The position numbers were made by a program, and so were the translations under genes. The notes under the pieces are model-generated. The model had not been told where the DNA came from, searched no databases, and was given only the letters and a program-made list of their open reading frames with translations. Shown piece after piece: positions 1-7,104 of a DNA stretch of 64,000 bases. How positions within the stretch are numbered: the first letter of the stretch is position 1; every line of letters starts with the position of its first letter. The DNA is from Rhizobacter terrae (lineage in GTDB: Bacteria > Pseudomonadota > Gammaproteobacteria > Burkholderiales > Burkholderiaceae_C), in contig NZ_QUSW01000004.1 in the NCBI RefSeq assembly GCF_003852895.1, positions 372,001-436,000 of the forward strand, written 5' to 3'.

Positions 1-1644
1 CACGCCGGGCAGCTTGTGCTCCTTGAACTGATCGCGCAACTTCAGCTTCTGGATCTTGCCCGTGGCGGTGTGAGGGATTTCATTCACGAACACCACGTCG
101 TCAGGGATCTGCCACTTCGCGATGCGCCCTTCGAAGAACCCGAGGATGTCTTGCGCACTTGCCTCGGCTCCTGGCTTCTTCACCACCACCAGCAGCGGGC
201 GTTCGTCCCACTTCGGATGCTTGCAGGCGATGGCCGCCGCCTCGTGCACCGCGGGGTGCGCCATGGCGATGTTCTCGAGGTCGATGGAACTGATCCACTC
301 ACCGCCGGACTTGATCACGTCCTTGCTGCGGTCGGTGATCTGCATGTAGCCGTCTTCGTCGATGGTGGCGACGTCGCCGGTCGGGAACCAGTCCTGCCCG
401 TTCACCTTCACCAGCGGCGAACGCTCGTGCCTGAAGTAGCGCTGGATGATCCACGGCCCGCGCACCACCAGGTTGCCCGAGGCCTTGCCGTCCCAGGGCA
501 GCGGCTTCTCGTCGTCGTCGAGGATCATCATGTCCACGCCGTAGACCACGCGGCCCTGCTTCTCCAGCAGGCGGTGCTTTGCCTCGGCATCGAGCTTCTC
601 GTGCGAGGCCTTGAGCTTGGACACGGTGCCAATCGGCGACATCTCCGTCATGCCCCAGGCGTGGATCACTTCCACGCCGAAGTCGTTCTCCAGCGTGCGC
701 ATCATGGCCGGCGGGCAGGCGCTGCCGCCGATCACCGTGCGCTTGAAGGTGCTGAACTTGAGCTTGTTGCTCTGCGCGTAGGTGATGAGCCCCAGCCAGA
801 CGGTGGGCACGCCCGCGCTGAAGGTGACCTTCTCGGTCTCGAAGAGCTCGTAGAGCGACTTGCCGTCCAGGTGCGGGCCCGGGAACACCAGCTTGGCCCC
901 CACCAGCGGCACCGAGTACGGCAGGCCCCAAGCGTTGACGTGGAACATCGGCACGACCGGCAGGATCACGTCCTTGGCGGAGCAGCCCAGCGAATCGGGC
1001 AGCGCCGAGGCGTAGGTGTGCAGCAGGGTCGATCGGTGGCTGTAGACCGCCCCCTTGGGGTTGCCGGTGGTGCCGGAGGTGTAGCAGATGGTGGCGGCGG
1101 TGTTCTCGTCGAACTCGGGCCACATGTAGTCGCCGTTCTCGGCGTCCACCAGGTCGTCGTAGCACAGCAGGCCGGGAATGGCGGTGCTGGCCGGCATGTG
1201 GGCGCGGTCGGTCATCAGCACGAAGTGCTTCACCGTCTTGAGCGCCGGCGCCAGCTTGTCGATGAGCGGCAGGAAGGTCAGGTCGAAGCACAGCACCTTG
1301 TCTTCGGCGTCATTGACGATCCAGGCGATCTGCTCCGGAAAGAGCCGCGGGTTCACCGTGTGGCACACCAGCTGCGAGCCGGAGGTGGCGTAGTAGATCT
1401 CCAGGTGCCGGTAGCCGTTCCAGGCCAGCGTGGCGACGCGGTCGCCGGCCTCGCAGCCCAGCCTGGCCAGCGCCTGGGCCAGTTGGCGCGCGCGCAGTTC
1501 GGTGGCCTTCCAGGTGGTGCGGTGGATGTCGCCCTCGGCCCGCTTGGACACGATCTCGGTGTCGCCGTAGTGCCTGGCCGCGTGGACGATCAGCGAAGAG
1601 ATCATCAAGGGCATTTGCATCATCTGACCCATCAGGGCTGCCAT
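1..1644 (-). CDS. Acyl-CoA ligase (AMP-binding), C-terminal end cut by window edge
   Basis: The protein would activate a fatty or short organic acid with ATP and CoA in the cytoplasm. Read leftward from ATG at 1644, the frame stays open for 548 codons to base 1. It begins [19 protein letters not shown]. The AMP-binding P-loop [11 protein letters not shown] lies near residues 187-197. The ATP-binding region [10 protein letters not shown] and the late motif [22 protein letters not shown] follow, and [15 protein letters not shown] is near the cut end. The missing tail must be short, because family members have about 540-560 residues. The N-terminus and motif set resemble the medium/long-chain fatty acid and 3-(methylthio)propionyl-CoA ligase (AlkK/DmdB) group. 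The exact substrate cannot be read from sequence. It is divergent from selO. Confidence 0.88.
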   Translation of the reverse strand, partial: MAALMGQMMQMPLMISSLIVHAARHYGDTEIVSKRAEGDIHRTTWKATELRARQLAQALARLGCEAGDRVATLAWNGYRHLEIYYATSGSQLVCHTVNPRLFPEQIAWIVNDAEDKVLCFDLTFLPLIDKLAPALKTVKHFVLMTDRAHMPASTAIPGLLCYDDLVDAENGDYMWPEFDENTAATICYTSGTTGNPKGAVYSHRSTLLHTYASALPDSLGCSAKDVILPVVPMFHVNAWGLPYSVPLVGAKLVFPGPHLDGKSLYELFETEKVTFSAGVPTVWLGLITYAQSNKLKFSTFKRTVIGGSACPPAMMRTLENDFGVEVIHAWGMTEMSPIGTVSKLKASHEKLDAEAKHRLLEKQGRVVYGVDMMILDDDEKPLPWDGKASGNLVVRGPWIIQRYFRHERSPLVKVNGQDWFPTGDVATIDEDGYMQITDRSKDVIKSGGEWISSIDLENIAMAHPAVHEAAAIACKHPKWDERPLLVVVKKPGAEASAQDILGFFEGRIAKWQIPDDVVFVNEIPHTATGKIQKLKLRDQFKEHKLPGV

Positions 1645-1862
1645 GTCTCGTACTCCGTGGAATGCGCCTGGGCGACGCGACGATCATAGGAAGGCACCTC
1701 TGGAGGTTGCCTGCGGTTTACCCCGATGATCGCCGCGGCTCGCCCGCGCGCTTGTCGTCGGCACGACAGATGGGGCTGGTGTTTACTCGTAGGTTGCGGC
1801 GGGTGAAGCGGCCCCACCCTACGGCAGAGAGGGCAGCCACGCACCACATAAACTGGCCACCA
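1645..1862. promoter_or_regulatory. Divergent intergenic region between the acyl-CoA ligase and selO
   Basis: These 218 bases separate two divergently read start codons and must hold both promoters unless selO is read from further away. No clear -35/-10 pair was recognised. An inverted-repeat element at 1789-1822 lies 40 bases before the selO ATG. The selO frame remains open upstream to 1662, but that part is low-complexity and unlike SelO proteins, so it is treated as leader. Confidence 0.5.
1789..1822. repeat. 34-base inverted-repeat element, copy 1
   Basis: The element starts GTAGG and ends CCCACCCTAC. Its outer arms pair at about 10 of 12 positions around a GAAGCGG-containing centre. A second 34-base element with the same ends and centre lies at 58523-58556. 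Both copies are intergenic. It could be a dispersed palindromic repeat or a weak transcription terminator; no T-tract follows it. Confidence 0.55.
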
Positions 1863-3365
1863 ATGAGCGCCCTTCCCCTGCCCCCCGTCCTCAGCGAAGC
1901 CCCGCCCCTGCGCTTCGCCGACACCTTCCACGCCCTCGGCGATCGCTTCCACACCGCGCTCCCCGCCCAAGGCGTTCCCGACCCGCACTGGGTCGTCACC
2001 AGCGACGCCTGCGCCGCGGACCTCGGCCTGCCGCCCGACTGGACGCAGCGCGAGGAATGGCACGCCCTGCAGGTCTTCAGCGGCAATGCCGTGTGGCCCG
2101 GCATGCGCACGCTGGCCGGCGTCTACAGCGGCCACCAGTTCGGCGTGTGGGCCGGCCAGCTGGGCGATGGCCGCGCACTGCTGCTGGGGGAGGTGGACTC
2201 GCCCACCGGCCCGCTGGAAATCCAGCTCAAGGGCAGCGGCCTCACGCCCTACTCGCGCATGGGCGATGGCCGGGCGGTGCTGCGTTCGTCCATCCGCGAG
2301 TTCCTGTGTTCGGAGGCGATGCATGCCCTGGGCGTGCCCACCACGCGTGCACTGTGCGTCACCGGCTCGCCGCTGCCGGTACGGCGCGAGACCATCGAGA
2401 CCGCCGCCGTGTGCACGCGGGTGTCGCCGAGCTTCATCCGCTTTGGCCACTTCGAGCACTTCACGCACACCGCGCAGGACCCGGACGCCCTGCGCACGCT
2501 GGCCGATCACGTCATCGACCGTTTCGAGCCGCAATGCCGCAGTGCAGCACAGCCTTACGTCGCCCTGCTGGAGACCGTGGCACGCAAGACGGGCGAACTG
2601 ATGGCGCACTGGCAGAGCATCGGCTTTTGCCACGGCGTGATGAACACCGACAACATGTCCATCCTGGGCCTGACCATCGACTACGGCCCCTTCGGCTTCC
2701 TCGACGGCTTCGACCCCGGCCACATCTGCAACCACTCGGACCACCAGGGCCGCTACGCGTACGCCCGGCAGCCCAATGCGGCGTTCTGGAACCTGCATGC
2801 GCTGGCGCAGGGGCTCATGCCGCTGATCGACGAGGACGACGATGCGCTCGACGCGCTGGAGGCGTTCAAGCCGGCCTTCGCCAACACCATGCAGTCGCGC
2901 ATGCGCGCCAAGCTGGGTTTGCGCACTGCACAAGACAGTGACCCGGCGCTGATCGACAGCCTGCTCAAGCTCATGGCCGCCGAGCGCACCGACTTCACCA
3001 TCGCCTTTCGCCGGCTGTCGCGCTTCCAGACGGCCGATGGTGCGGACAACGCCCCGGTGCGCGACCTGTTCGTCGACCGCGAGGCCTTCGACGCCTGGGC
3101 CGCGCAATACCGCACCCGGCTGGCGGCCGAGAACAGCATCGACGCCGAGCGCGCCCTTGCGATGGACCGGACCAACCCCAAGTTCATTCTTCGCAACCAT
3201 CTCGCCCAGGAAGCCATCCACAAGGCGGAGCAAGGCGACTTCAGCGAAACCGCGCGCCTGCTGAAAGTTTTGCAGCGCCCGTTCGACGAACAGCCTGAGC
3301 ACGCGGCCGACGCCGACTTCCCGCCCGACTGGGCGCAACACATCGAGGTGTCCTGTTCATCATGA
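1863..3365 (+). CDS. selO: Protein adenylyltransferase SelO (YdiU family)
   Basis: SelO is a pseudokinase-fold enzyme that transfers AMP to Ser, Thr or Tyr of target proteins and is linked to redox stress. ATG at 1863 begins [18 protein letters not shown] and gives 500 residues, close to the usual 480-520. Family motifs are clear: [38 protein letters not shown] and [20 protein letters not shown], the last with the metal-binding Asn and Asp. The protein ends SCSS, so a Cys takes the place of the selenocysteine that is third from the end in animal SelO; in the E. coli enzyme this Cys forms a regulatory disulfide. The stop overlaps the msrB start as ATGA, which points to translational coupling. 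Confidence 0.95.
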   Translation: MSALPLPPVLSEAPPLRFADTFHALGDRFHTALPAQGVPDPHWVVTSDACAADLGLPPDWTQREEWHALQVFSGNAVWPGMRTLAGVYSGHQFGVWAGQLGDGRALLLGEVDSPTGPLEIQLKGSGLTPYSRMGDGRAVLRSSIREFLCSEAMHALGVPTTRALCVTGSPLPVRRETIETAAVCTRVSPSFIRFGHFEHFTHTAQDPDALRTLADHVIDRFEPQCRSAAQPYVALLETVARKTGELMAHWQSIGFCHGVMNTDNMSILGLTIDYGPFGFLDGFDPGHICNHSDHQGRYAYARQPNAAFWNLHALAQGLMPLIDEDDDALDALEAFKPAFANTMQSRMRAKLGLRTAQDSDPALIDSLLKLMAAERTDFTIAFRRLSRFQTADGADNAPVRDLFVDREAFDAWAAQYRTRLAAENSIDAERALAMDRTNPKFILRNHLAQEAIHKAEQGDFSETARLLKVLQRPFDEQPEHAADADFPPDWAQHIEVSCSS

Positions 3366-3796
3366 GTTCTTCTTCGCACGACCCGCACGACGACCCCCGC
3401 TACAAGGTCCACAAGACGGACGCCGAGTGGCGCGACCAGCTCGACCCGATGCAATACCAGGTCGCGCGCCATGCCGCCACCGAGCGCGCCTTCAGCGGCA
3501 AGTACTGGGACCACTGGGAAGAGGGCAAGTACAACTGCGTGGGCTGCGGCATCCCGCTGTTCGATTCGGGCACCAAGTTCGACGCCGGCTGCGGCTGGCC
3601 GAGCTATTTCCAGCCCGTCAACAGCGAGGTGGTGGAGCGTGTCGTGGACCGTTCCCACGGCATGGTCCGCGTGGAAGTGCGCTGCAACAATTGCGGCTCG
3701 CACCTGGGCCACGTCTTCGAGGATGGCCCCGCGCCGACGGGTGAGCGCTTCTGCATCAACTCGGCAGCGATAAACTTCGCCCCCGACAAGACATGA
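3362..3796 (+). CDS. msrB: Peptide-methionine (R)-S-oxide reductase MsrB
   Basis: MsrB reduces the R form of methionine sulfoxide in oxidised proteins using thioredoxin. The 144-residue protein carries the zinc cysteines C59/C62 (CVGCG) and C108/C111 (CNNCGSH). The catalytic Cys is C131 in [11 protein letters not shown], and C77 in GCGWPS is a plausible resolving Cys. Its ATG overlaps the selO stop by four bases, so the two redox proteins are probably made from one transcript. yciB starts 44 bases after its stop. No signal peptide is present, which indicates the cytoplasmic form. Confidence 0.97.
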   Translation: MSSSSHDPHDDPRYKVHKTDAEWRDQLDPMQYQVARHAATERAFSGKYWDHWEEGKYNCVGCGIPLFDSGTKFDAGCGWPSYFQPVNSEVVERVVDRSHGMVRVEVRCNNCGSHLGHVFEDGPAPTGERFCINSAAINFAPDKT

Positions 3797-3840
3797 TTTG
3801 CCGGGCGCCGGGACAGTAGCGCCCCTTCCTGGCGCCCTTG

Positions 3841-4500
3841 ATGAAACTATTCCTCGACTTTCTTCCACTGGTCCTCTTCTTCGGCACCTTCCAGTACGCC
3901 GACAAGCACAAGGAGTGGGCCGCCGCCATCGCCACCAGCGCCCTGGGCTTCATGGTCTCCGGTGGCGTGGTGGGCACCGAAGAGGCCCCCATCCTGCTGG
4001 GCACCATGGTCATGAGCGTCATGACGCTCGTGCAGGTGGTGGTGCTCAAGCTGATGCGCCAGAAGGTGCACCTGATGCTGTGGATCACTTTCGCGCTGGT
4101 GCTCACCCTGGGCAGCGCCACGGTCTACTTCCACAACCCGGACATCATCAAGTGGAAGCCCAGCATCGCCTACTGGGCGCTGGGGCTGTCGTTCTGGATC
4201 AGCCGCATGGTCTTCCACAAGAACCTGCTCCAGGAGATGCTGGGCGCCGAGATGGTGCTGCCCCCCGCCGTTTGGCAGCGCCTGAACTTCGCGTGGGTCG
4301 CCTTCCTGGGCCTGATGGGCCTGCTCAACCTGTACGTGGCCTACACCTTCTCGACGTCCACCTGGGCGAGCTTCAAGGTGTTCGGCGCCACGGGGCTGAT
4401 GATCGCGTTCTCGGTCGGCCAGGTCGTGTACCTGAGCAAGTACATGAAGCCCGAGGAGGAAGACCCGCCGCAGGACAAGCCCAAGGAGAGCGCGCCGTGA
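3841..4500 (+). CDS. yciB: Septation protein A (YciB), inner membrane
   Basis: This inner-membrane protein influences septation and envelope homeostasis. The 219-residue product begins MKLFLDFLPLVLFFGTFQ and has about five hydrophobic helices. The motif SIAYWALGLSFWISR and the later PPAVWQRLNFAWVAFLGLMG are typical of the family, while the C-terminus is short, charged and Lys/Glu-rich. ATG at 3841 was preferred to the TTG immediately before it. The stop overlaps the GTG of bolA. The order msrB-yciB-bolA-ppiC is common in betaproteobacteria. Confidence 0.92.
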   Translation: MKLFLDFLPLVLFFGTFQYADKHKEWAAAIATSALGFMVSGGVVGTEEAPILLGTMVMSVMTLVQVVVLKLMRQKVHLMLWITFALVLTLGSATVYFHNPDIIKWKPSIAYWALGLSFWISRMVFHKNLLQEMLGAEMVLPPAVWQRLNFAWVAFLGLMGLLNLYVAYTFSTSTWASFKVFGATGLMIAFSVGQVVYLSKYMKPEEEDPPQDKPKESAP

Positions 4501-4778
4501 GCGCTGCACCGCAGGGCGTGGCAGCGGCAGACATCGAGGCCGCGCTGCGCGACGCGCTGACGCCCGAGGCCTTGGAAGTGCAGGACGACAGCCACCTGCA
4601 TGCAGGACACGCCGGGGCGCGCGAGGGGCGCCATTTCACCGTGCGCATCACCACCACCCGCTTCAACGGTTTGTCACGAATCGGGCGGCATCGGCTCGTA
4701 TATGATGCCCTGCAATTTTTGATCCCGCGAGGCATCCACGCGCTGGCCATCGAAGCCCGCGCACCGGGTGAGCGTTGA
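4497..4778 (+). CDS. bolA: BolA family protein
   Basis: BolA-like proteins bind DNA and/or work with monothiol glutaredoxins in iron-sulfur handling. GTG at 4497 overlaps the yciB stop (GTGA) and gives 93 residues. The BolA core is visible: an N-terminal helix ending ALTPEALEVQDDSHLHAGH, then GRHFTVRITTTRFNGLSRIG with the usual residues of the nucleic-acid-binding surface, then RHRLVYDALQFLI. The conserved His in HAGH is the candidate iron-sulfur ligand shared with glutaredoxin. It is short, in line with its family. The GTG start is set by the overlap and by homology of the N-terminus. Confidence 0.9.
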   Translation: MSAAPQGVAAADIEAALRDALTPEALEVQDDSHLHAGHAGAREGRHFTVRITTTRFNGLSRIGRHRLVYDALQFLIPRGIHALAIEARAPGER

Positions 4779-4870
4779 ACCTTCCTCCAGTCTTCCACTC
4801 CACAGTTTTCCAACCACAGCCCGGGCGGTCTGCCGCGGGCACACCTCCCGAGTTTGAAAGGCTCATGCCC

Positions 4871-5665
4871 ATGAAGAAGATGTCCGCCGCCGCCTGCGTG
4901 GCGCTCGCGCTGATCGTCCCGGCCGCCGCGATGGCCCAGAACGTTGCCATCGTCAACGGCAAGCCGGTGCAGAAGTCGCGCGTCGACACGCTGATCAACC
5001 AGGCCGTGAAGCAGGGCCAGCCCAAGACGCCTGAACTCGAGAAGCAAGCCCGCGACGAGGTGGTGCTGCGCGAGATGTTCATGCAGGAAGCCGAGCGCCG
5101 CGGCCTGACCAAGTCGCCCGAAGTGCAGACCCAGCTCGACCTGGCCCGCCAGACCGTCATCATCCGCGCCCTGTTCGACAACGAGCGCGAGAAGAGCAAG
5201 GTCAGCGATGCCGACGTGCAGGCCGAGTACGACAAGCTCAAGGCCCAGAACAGCGGCACCGAGTACCGTGCCAGCCACATCCTGGTCGAGAAGGAAGACG
5301 ACGCCAAGGCGCTGATCAAGCAGCTCAACGGCGGCGCCAAGTTCGACGAAGTGGCCAAGAAGAATTCGAAGGACCCCGGCTCCGCTGAAAAGGGCGGCGA
5401 CCTGGACTTCGCCAAGCCCGATTCCTACGTGCCTGAGTTCAGTGCCGCGCTGACCAAGCTCAAGAAGGGCGAGATGACGCAAGACCCCGTCAAATCGCAG
5501 TTCGGCTACCACATCATCAAGCTGGAAGACACGCGCGAATCGCAGTTCCCCCCGCTGGCTGACGTGAAGCCCCAGATCGAGCAGCGCCTGCTGCAGGCCA
5601 AGCTGGCGAAGTTCCGCGACGAAATCAAGGCCAAGGCAAAAACCGACTACAAGTTCAGCAACTGA
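4871..5665 (+). CDS. Periplasmic parvulin-type peptidyl-prolyl isomerase
   Basis: The enzyme would speed proline isomerisation of exported proteins in the periplasm, in the PrsA/SurA/PpiC manner. From ATG 4871 the product has 264 residues. A signal peptide, MKKMSAAACVALALIVPAAA, ends at AMAQ. A SurA-type N-terminal helical domain follows at about residues 25-125. The PpiC domain starts at YRASHILVEKEDDAKALI and contains SKDPGSAEKGGDLDFA and QFGYHIIKLED. ATG 4871 lies nine bases after GAAAGG (4856-4861); ATG 4865 is too close to it. The gene ends the selO-to-ppiC run and is followed by a strong terminator. Confidence 0.92.
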   Translation: MKKMSAAACVALALIVPAAAMAQNVAIVNGKPVQKSRVDTLINQAVKQGQPKTPELEKQARDEVVLREMFMQEAERRGLTKSPEVQTQLDLARQTVIIRALFDNEREKSKVSDADVQAEYDKLKAQNSGTEYRASHILVEKEDDAKALIKQLNGGAKFDEVAKKNSKDPGSAEKGGDLDFAKPDSYVPEFSAALTKLKKGEMTQDPVKSQFGYHIIKLEDTRESQFPPLADVKPQIEQRLLQAKLAKFRDEIKAKAKTDYKFSN

Positions 5666-5681
5666 ACTCCTGGTCGAGACA

Positions 5682-5719
5682 AGGCGCTTGCTCTTCAGGC
5701 AAGCGCCTTTTTCTTTTTT
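5682..5719 (+). terminator. Rho-independent terminator after the parvulin gene
   Basis: A perfect 10-base-pair stem (5682-5691 with 5699-5708) encloses a seven-base loop and runs into a T-rich tract at 5708-5719. The tract is on the + strand side only, so it ends the rightward operon. It overlaps the last codon of the leftward ABC ATPase gene. Confidence 0.93.
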
Positions 5720-6398
5720 ACGAAGCTGAGGTGACGAGGCGGCCCGCCTCGATCTGCAGTTGCCGATCGCACCTCGCCGCGATACCTCGGTCGTGCGTGA
5801 CCAGCACGAGCGTCGTCCCGGCTTCGCGGTTGAGGTCGAACATCAGCTCCATCACCTTCTCGCCGGTCGCGAAGTCGAGGCTGCCGGTGGGCTCGTCGGC
5901 CAGCAGCAGTGCCGGCCGCACGACGAAGGCGCGGGCCAGGGCCACGCGCTGCTGTTCGCCGCCGGACAGCACCTTGGGGTAGTGCCTCAGGCGTTCGCCC
6001 AACCCCACCCGCTTGAGCATCTCGGTGGCCTGCATGCGTGCATCGCTGCGGCCTTGCAGTTCGAGCGGCAGCATCACGTTTTCCAGCGCGGTGAGGTTGC
6101 CCAGCAACTGGAAACTCTGGAACACGAAGCCCACCTTGGAAGCACGCACCCCGGCCCGGGCGTCTTCGTCGAGCGCGAAGAGGTCGGTGCCGGCCAGCCG
6201 GACAGTGCCGGTGGTGGGGGTGTCCAGGCCCGCGATGATCGACAGCAGCGTGCTCTTGCCCGACCCCGATGCGCCCACGATGGCCGCGGACTGGTTGGGC
6301 AGCAAGGTGAAATCGATCTCGTGGAGAATGGTCAGCGTGCCCGTCGAGTCCTGCACCTGCTTGGTGACGTGCTCGACCGCAATGATGGGTTGTGACAT
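5718..6398 (-). CDS. ABC transporter ATP-binding protein (LolD/YbbA-like)
   Basis: This is a cytoplasmic ATPase subunit of a MacB/LolD-type exporter or lipoprotein-releasing complex. The 226 residues contain Walker A GASGSGKST (42-50), Q-loop FVFQSFQLLGNLT, signature LSGGEQQ (144-150), Walker B LLLADEP (164-170) and the switch His in LVLVTHDRG. The start MSQPIIAVEHV fits the family. It is divergent from the GDSL esterase, like the E. coli ybbA/tesA pair. However, no permease gene follows; the neighbour is the convergent parvulin gene. The partner must be elsewhere or lost. Confidence 0.9.
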   Translation of the reverse strand: MSQPIIAVEHVTKQVQDSTGTLTILHEIDFTLLPNQSAAIVGASGSGKSTLLSIIAGLDTPTTGTVRLAGTDLFALDEDARAGVRASKVGFVFQSFQLLGNLTALENVMLPLELQGRSDARMQATEMLKRVGLGERLRHYPKVLSGGEQQRVALARAFVVRPALLLADEPTGSLDFATGEKVMELMFDLNREAGTTLVLVTHDRGIAARCDRQLQIEAGRLVTSAS

Positions 6399-7095
6399 GA
6401 ATGAGGTGGCCGGTTTGAATCTCTCGCGCCGCGCGTGGCTCGCGCACTGTACATCGCTGGCTGCGCTCACGGCCTTCGCAGGCCTGGCCGCGCAGCCACT
6501 GGACGCACATGCGGCCGCCTCGGCGCCAGGCAAGATCCTCGTGGTGGGCGACAGCCTGTCGGCCGAGTACGGCCTGGTTCGCGGCAGCGGCTGGGTGAGC
6601 CTGCTGGAGAAGCGCCTGGCCCAGGAGAAGATCGATGCATCGGTCGTCAACGCCAGCATCAGCGGCGACACCACCTCGGGCGGGCGTGCCCGGCTGGCTG
6701 ATCTGCTCAAGCGGCATCAGCCGACGCTGGTCATCCTGGAGCTGGGCGGCAACGATGCGCTGCGCGGGCTGCCGCTGTCGATGACGCAGGAGAACCTGGA
6801 CACGATGGCACGCACTTCCAAGGACGCCGGCGCGCGCGTGCTCATCGTTGGCATGCAGGTGCCGCCCAACTATGGCCGCAAATACAGCGACGAGTTCGCT
6901 GCGCTGTTCAGCACCGTCGCAAAGAAGCAAGGGGCACAGCTCGTGCCCTTCCTGCTCAAGGGCGTGGCAGACGTCCCCGATTCGGAGAAGCTGTTCCAGC
7001 CCGACCGCATCCACCCCAAGGCCGAGGCCCACCCGACCATTCTTGCCAACGTCTGGCCGGTGCTGCGGCCGATGCTGGCGGCCGGAAAGAAGTAG
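6397..7095 (+). CDS. GDSL/SGNH esterase, TesA-like arylesterase/lysophospholipase
   Basis: This is an exported serine hydrolase acting on acyl esters or thioesters in the periplasm. Block I GDSLS has the nucleophile near residue 53. GGND carries the oxyanion Asn near 119, and DRIHP supplies the catalytic Asp and His near 203 and 206. A signal-like N-terminus contains SRRAWL, resembling a Tat motif, followed by a hydrophobic Ala/Leu stretch and AHAAAS. ATG 6397 overlaps the divergent ABC start codon inside one CATG. The alternative TTG at 6415 has a better ribosome-binding site (GAGG at 6403-6406, eight bases away) and may be the true start. Confidence 0.88.
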   Translation: MNEVAGLNLSRRAWLAHCTSLAALTAFAGLAAQPLDAHAAASAPGKILVVGDSLSAEYGLVRGSGWVSLLEKRLAQEKIDASVVNASISGDTTSGGRARLADLLKRHQPTLVILELGGNDALRGLPLSMTQENLDTMARTSKDAGARVLIVGMQVPPNYGRKYSDEFAALFSTVAKKQGAQLVPFLLKGVADVPDSEKLFQPDRIHPKAEAHPTILANVWPVLRPMLAAGKK

Positions 7096-7104
7096 CCCGA
7101 ACGA

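Noticed and set aside
1662-1862. N-terminal extension of the selO frame
   Set aside because: The extra 67 codons have no likeness to SelO and cover the inverted-repeat element; ATG 1863 gives the family length.
4671-4706. TTGTCA and TATGAT as a promoter for the parvulin gene
   Set aside because: The spacing is 24 bases, too long for sigma-70, and the site lies within bolA.
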